Shown here one piece after another: positions 6,230 through 7,434 of a DNA stretch of 7,434 bases. Under the pieces are notes generated by a model. It made no database searches. It saw only the letters and a list, made by a program, of their open reading frames with translations, and was not told where the DNA came from. Origin of the DNA: Caryophanales bacterium (GTDB lineage Bacteria > Bacillota_I > Bacilli_A > RFN20 > CAG-826); assembly GCA_016280685.1 (NCBI GenBank), contig JAEEHE010000007.1:1-7434 (forward strand), in the 5' to 3' direction. The stretch's first letter is position 1. Each line of letters begins with the position of its first letter. Both the position numbers and the translations under genes were made by a program.

Positions 6230-7434
6230 TTAAGCTTTGTTGTTGTCCTTCTTGGTGTAGTCGGCATCGACGACATCATCAGGATTAGAACCGGCAGGTT
6301 GCTCGCTTTGTGCACCTTGGTTAGCTTGCGCTTGTTGCATATAAGCAGCGGCTTGTTCGAGTTCGTTGATACGTTTCTTTAAGGTTTCCATATCATTGTT
6401 ATCAAGAGCGGTCTTTAATTCATCTCTGAGTTTTTGAGTTTGCTCTTTTTGACTTTGATCCATGGTATCGCCTTTTTCTCTCATAGCAGCGTCGATATCA
6501 TTAATTAATGATTCGGCTTTGTTCTTGAGCTCGATTTCTTCTTTTCTCTTGGCATCAGCTTCCGCGTTTTCTTCCGCTTCTCTGACCATTCTATCGATAT
6601 CTTCTTTGCTCAAACCATTACTACCAGAGATAGTGATGTTTTGTTCTTTTTGAGTATCTAAGTCTTTCGCGGAGACTTTGACGATACCGTTGACGTCAAT
6701 AGAGAAGGTAACTTCAATTCTAGGTTCACCTCTACGAGCGGGTTTAATACCGGTTAATTGGAAGTGACCTAATAATTTGTTATCGTGGGCCATTGGTCTT
6801 TCACCTTGGTAGACCATGATATCGACAGCGGGTTGATTATCCGCAGCGGTTGAGAAGATCTGACTCTTTGTGGTTGGAATGGTTGTATTCCTTGGAATTA
6901 ATGGAGTCATCACTTCACCTAAGGTTTCAATACCTAAGGTTAATGGAGTGACGTCTAATAAGACGACATCCTAGACATCACCACTGACGACACCACCTTG
7001 ATAAGCGGCACCGATGGAGACAGCTTCATCTGGGTTGACAGATAAGTTTGGAACTTTGCCAGTTAATTGCTTGACGAGTTCTTGGACGGCAGGCATACGG
7101 ATTGAACCACCAATTAATAAGACTTGGTTGAGTTCGCTAGCGTTCATATGAGCGTCGCTTAAGGCACGTCTGACTGGTTCTTCACATCTCTTTAAGAGAT
7201 GTCTGGTTAAATCTTGGAATTTAGCTCTAGTTAATGTGGTCTCAAAGTTGACTGGACCCGCACTGGTCATAGAGATAAATGGTAAGGAGATGACTGTTTC
7301 GGTTAAAGCGGATAATTCAATCTTGGCTTTTTCGGCAGCTTCTCTAATTCTTTGTAATGAAGCCTTGTCGGTAATATCGACATTGGTTTCAATCTTGATT
7401 TGAGCTTTAATCCAATCAGCGACGACTTGATCCC
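6230..7434 (-). pseudogene. dnaK: Molecular chaperone DnaK (Hsp70), 5' end outside window, interrupted by an in-frame TAG
   Basis: DnaK is the cytoplasmic Hsp70 that binds exposed hydrophobic segments in ATP-controlled cycles with DnaJ and GrpE. The window holds the last part of the ATPase domain and the whole C-terminal half. Before the stop are 153 complete codons, including TRAKFQDLTRHLL, LLIGGSIRMPAVQEL and NPDEAVSIGAAYQGGV, ending SGDV. A TAG at 6973-6971 then sits where DnaK has lysine (GDVKDV). Homology resumes in the same frame with [18 protein letters not shown], the interdomain linker and start of the substrate-binding domain, and runs 246 residues through [14 protein letters not shown] and the helical lid to the normal DDVVDADY tail and TAA. 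Two conserved positions are also changed: GGSTR is GGSIR, and LGGVMTP is LGEVMTP. If taken literally, the gene encodes a free ATPase domain. A downstream GTG/ATG (6913-6908) has only a weak AGGTG ahead of it for restart. A sequencing error is a serious alternative, in which case this is ordinary intact dnaK. Confidence 0.9.
6971..6973 (-). other. In-frame amber codon at the DnaK domain boundary
   Basis: The minus strand reads GAT GTC TAG GAT GTC, where DnaK proteins read D-V-K-D-V. One base (AAG to TAG) explains it, with no shift of frame. The position corresponds to about K387 of E. coli DnaK, one or two residues before the VLLL linker between the ATPase and substrate-binding domains. Confidence 0.9.

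Noticed and set aside
6150..7434. CIRCE heat-shock operator
   Set aside because: No such inverted repeat is seen; it would be expected upstream of hrcA/grpE/dnaK, outside the window.

Overview
The window reads as chromosomal DNA from an AT-rich, low-GC Gram-positive bacterium, probably a lineage within or near Bacilli/Mollicutes (for example uncultured RF39-like, Erysipelotrichales-like or Acholeplasma-like). This rests on the Firmicutes-style ybeY-cdd-era-recO-glyS gene order, a single-chain glycyl-tRNA synthetase, strong AGGAGG-type ribosome binding sites, heavy AGA and TTA codon use, and a perfect sigma-A type promoter. TGA ends two genes, so the standard bacterial code fits better than the Mycoplasma/Spiroplasma code. 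The exact taxon cannot be fixed from the sequence alone.

All genes lie on the minus strand, so transcription runs from high to low coordinates. In that order: dnaK (its 5' part lies beyond base 7434) and dnaJ form the end of a chaperone operon, which closes with a clear Rho-independent terminator at 4997-5023. Next is a 395-residue membrane protein with an N-terminal C39 cysteine-peptidase domain and six predicted membrane segments but no ATPase domain. It is preceded by a hairpin that buries its ribosome binding site. A tightly packed housekeeping set follows: ybeY (rRNA endonuclease), cdd (cytidine deaminase), era (ribosome-assembly GTPase) and recO (recombination mediator), with gaps of 1 base, a 1-base overlap and 3 bases. 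Last is glyS, which has its own strong promoter and runs off the low-coordinate end. No stretch over 100 bases lacks a gene, and I see no tRNA, rRNA, CRISPR array or insertion sequence.

Functionally the window is mostly housekeeping: protein folding (DnaK/DnaJ), ribosome and rRNA maturation (YbeY, Era), pyrimidine salvage (Cdd), DNA repair (RecO) and tRNA charging (GlyRS). Two things stand out. First, dnaK has an in-frame TAG replacing an otherwise invariant lysine, exactly where the ATPase domain meets the linker to the substrate-binding domain; reading frame and homology continue perfectly on both sides. It is either an error or mutation, or a naturally split or read-through chaperone. Second, the C39 protein looks like the peptidase plus transmembrane half of a bacteriocin-type ABC exporter, ending almost exactly where the ATPase domain should begin; it is the most unusual intact gene here.
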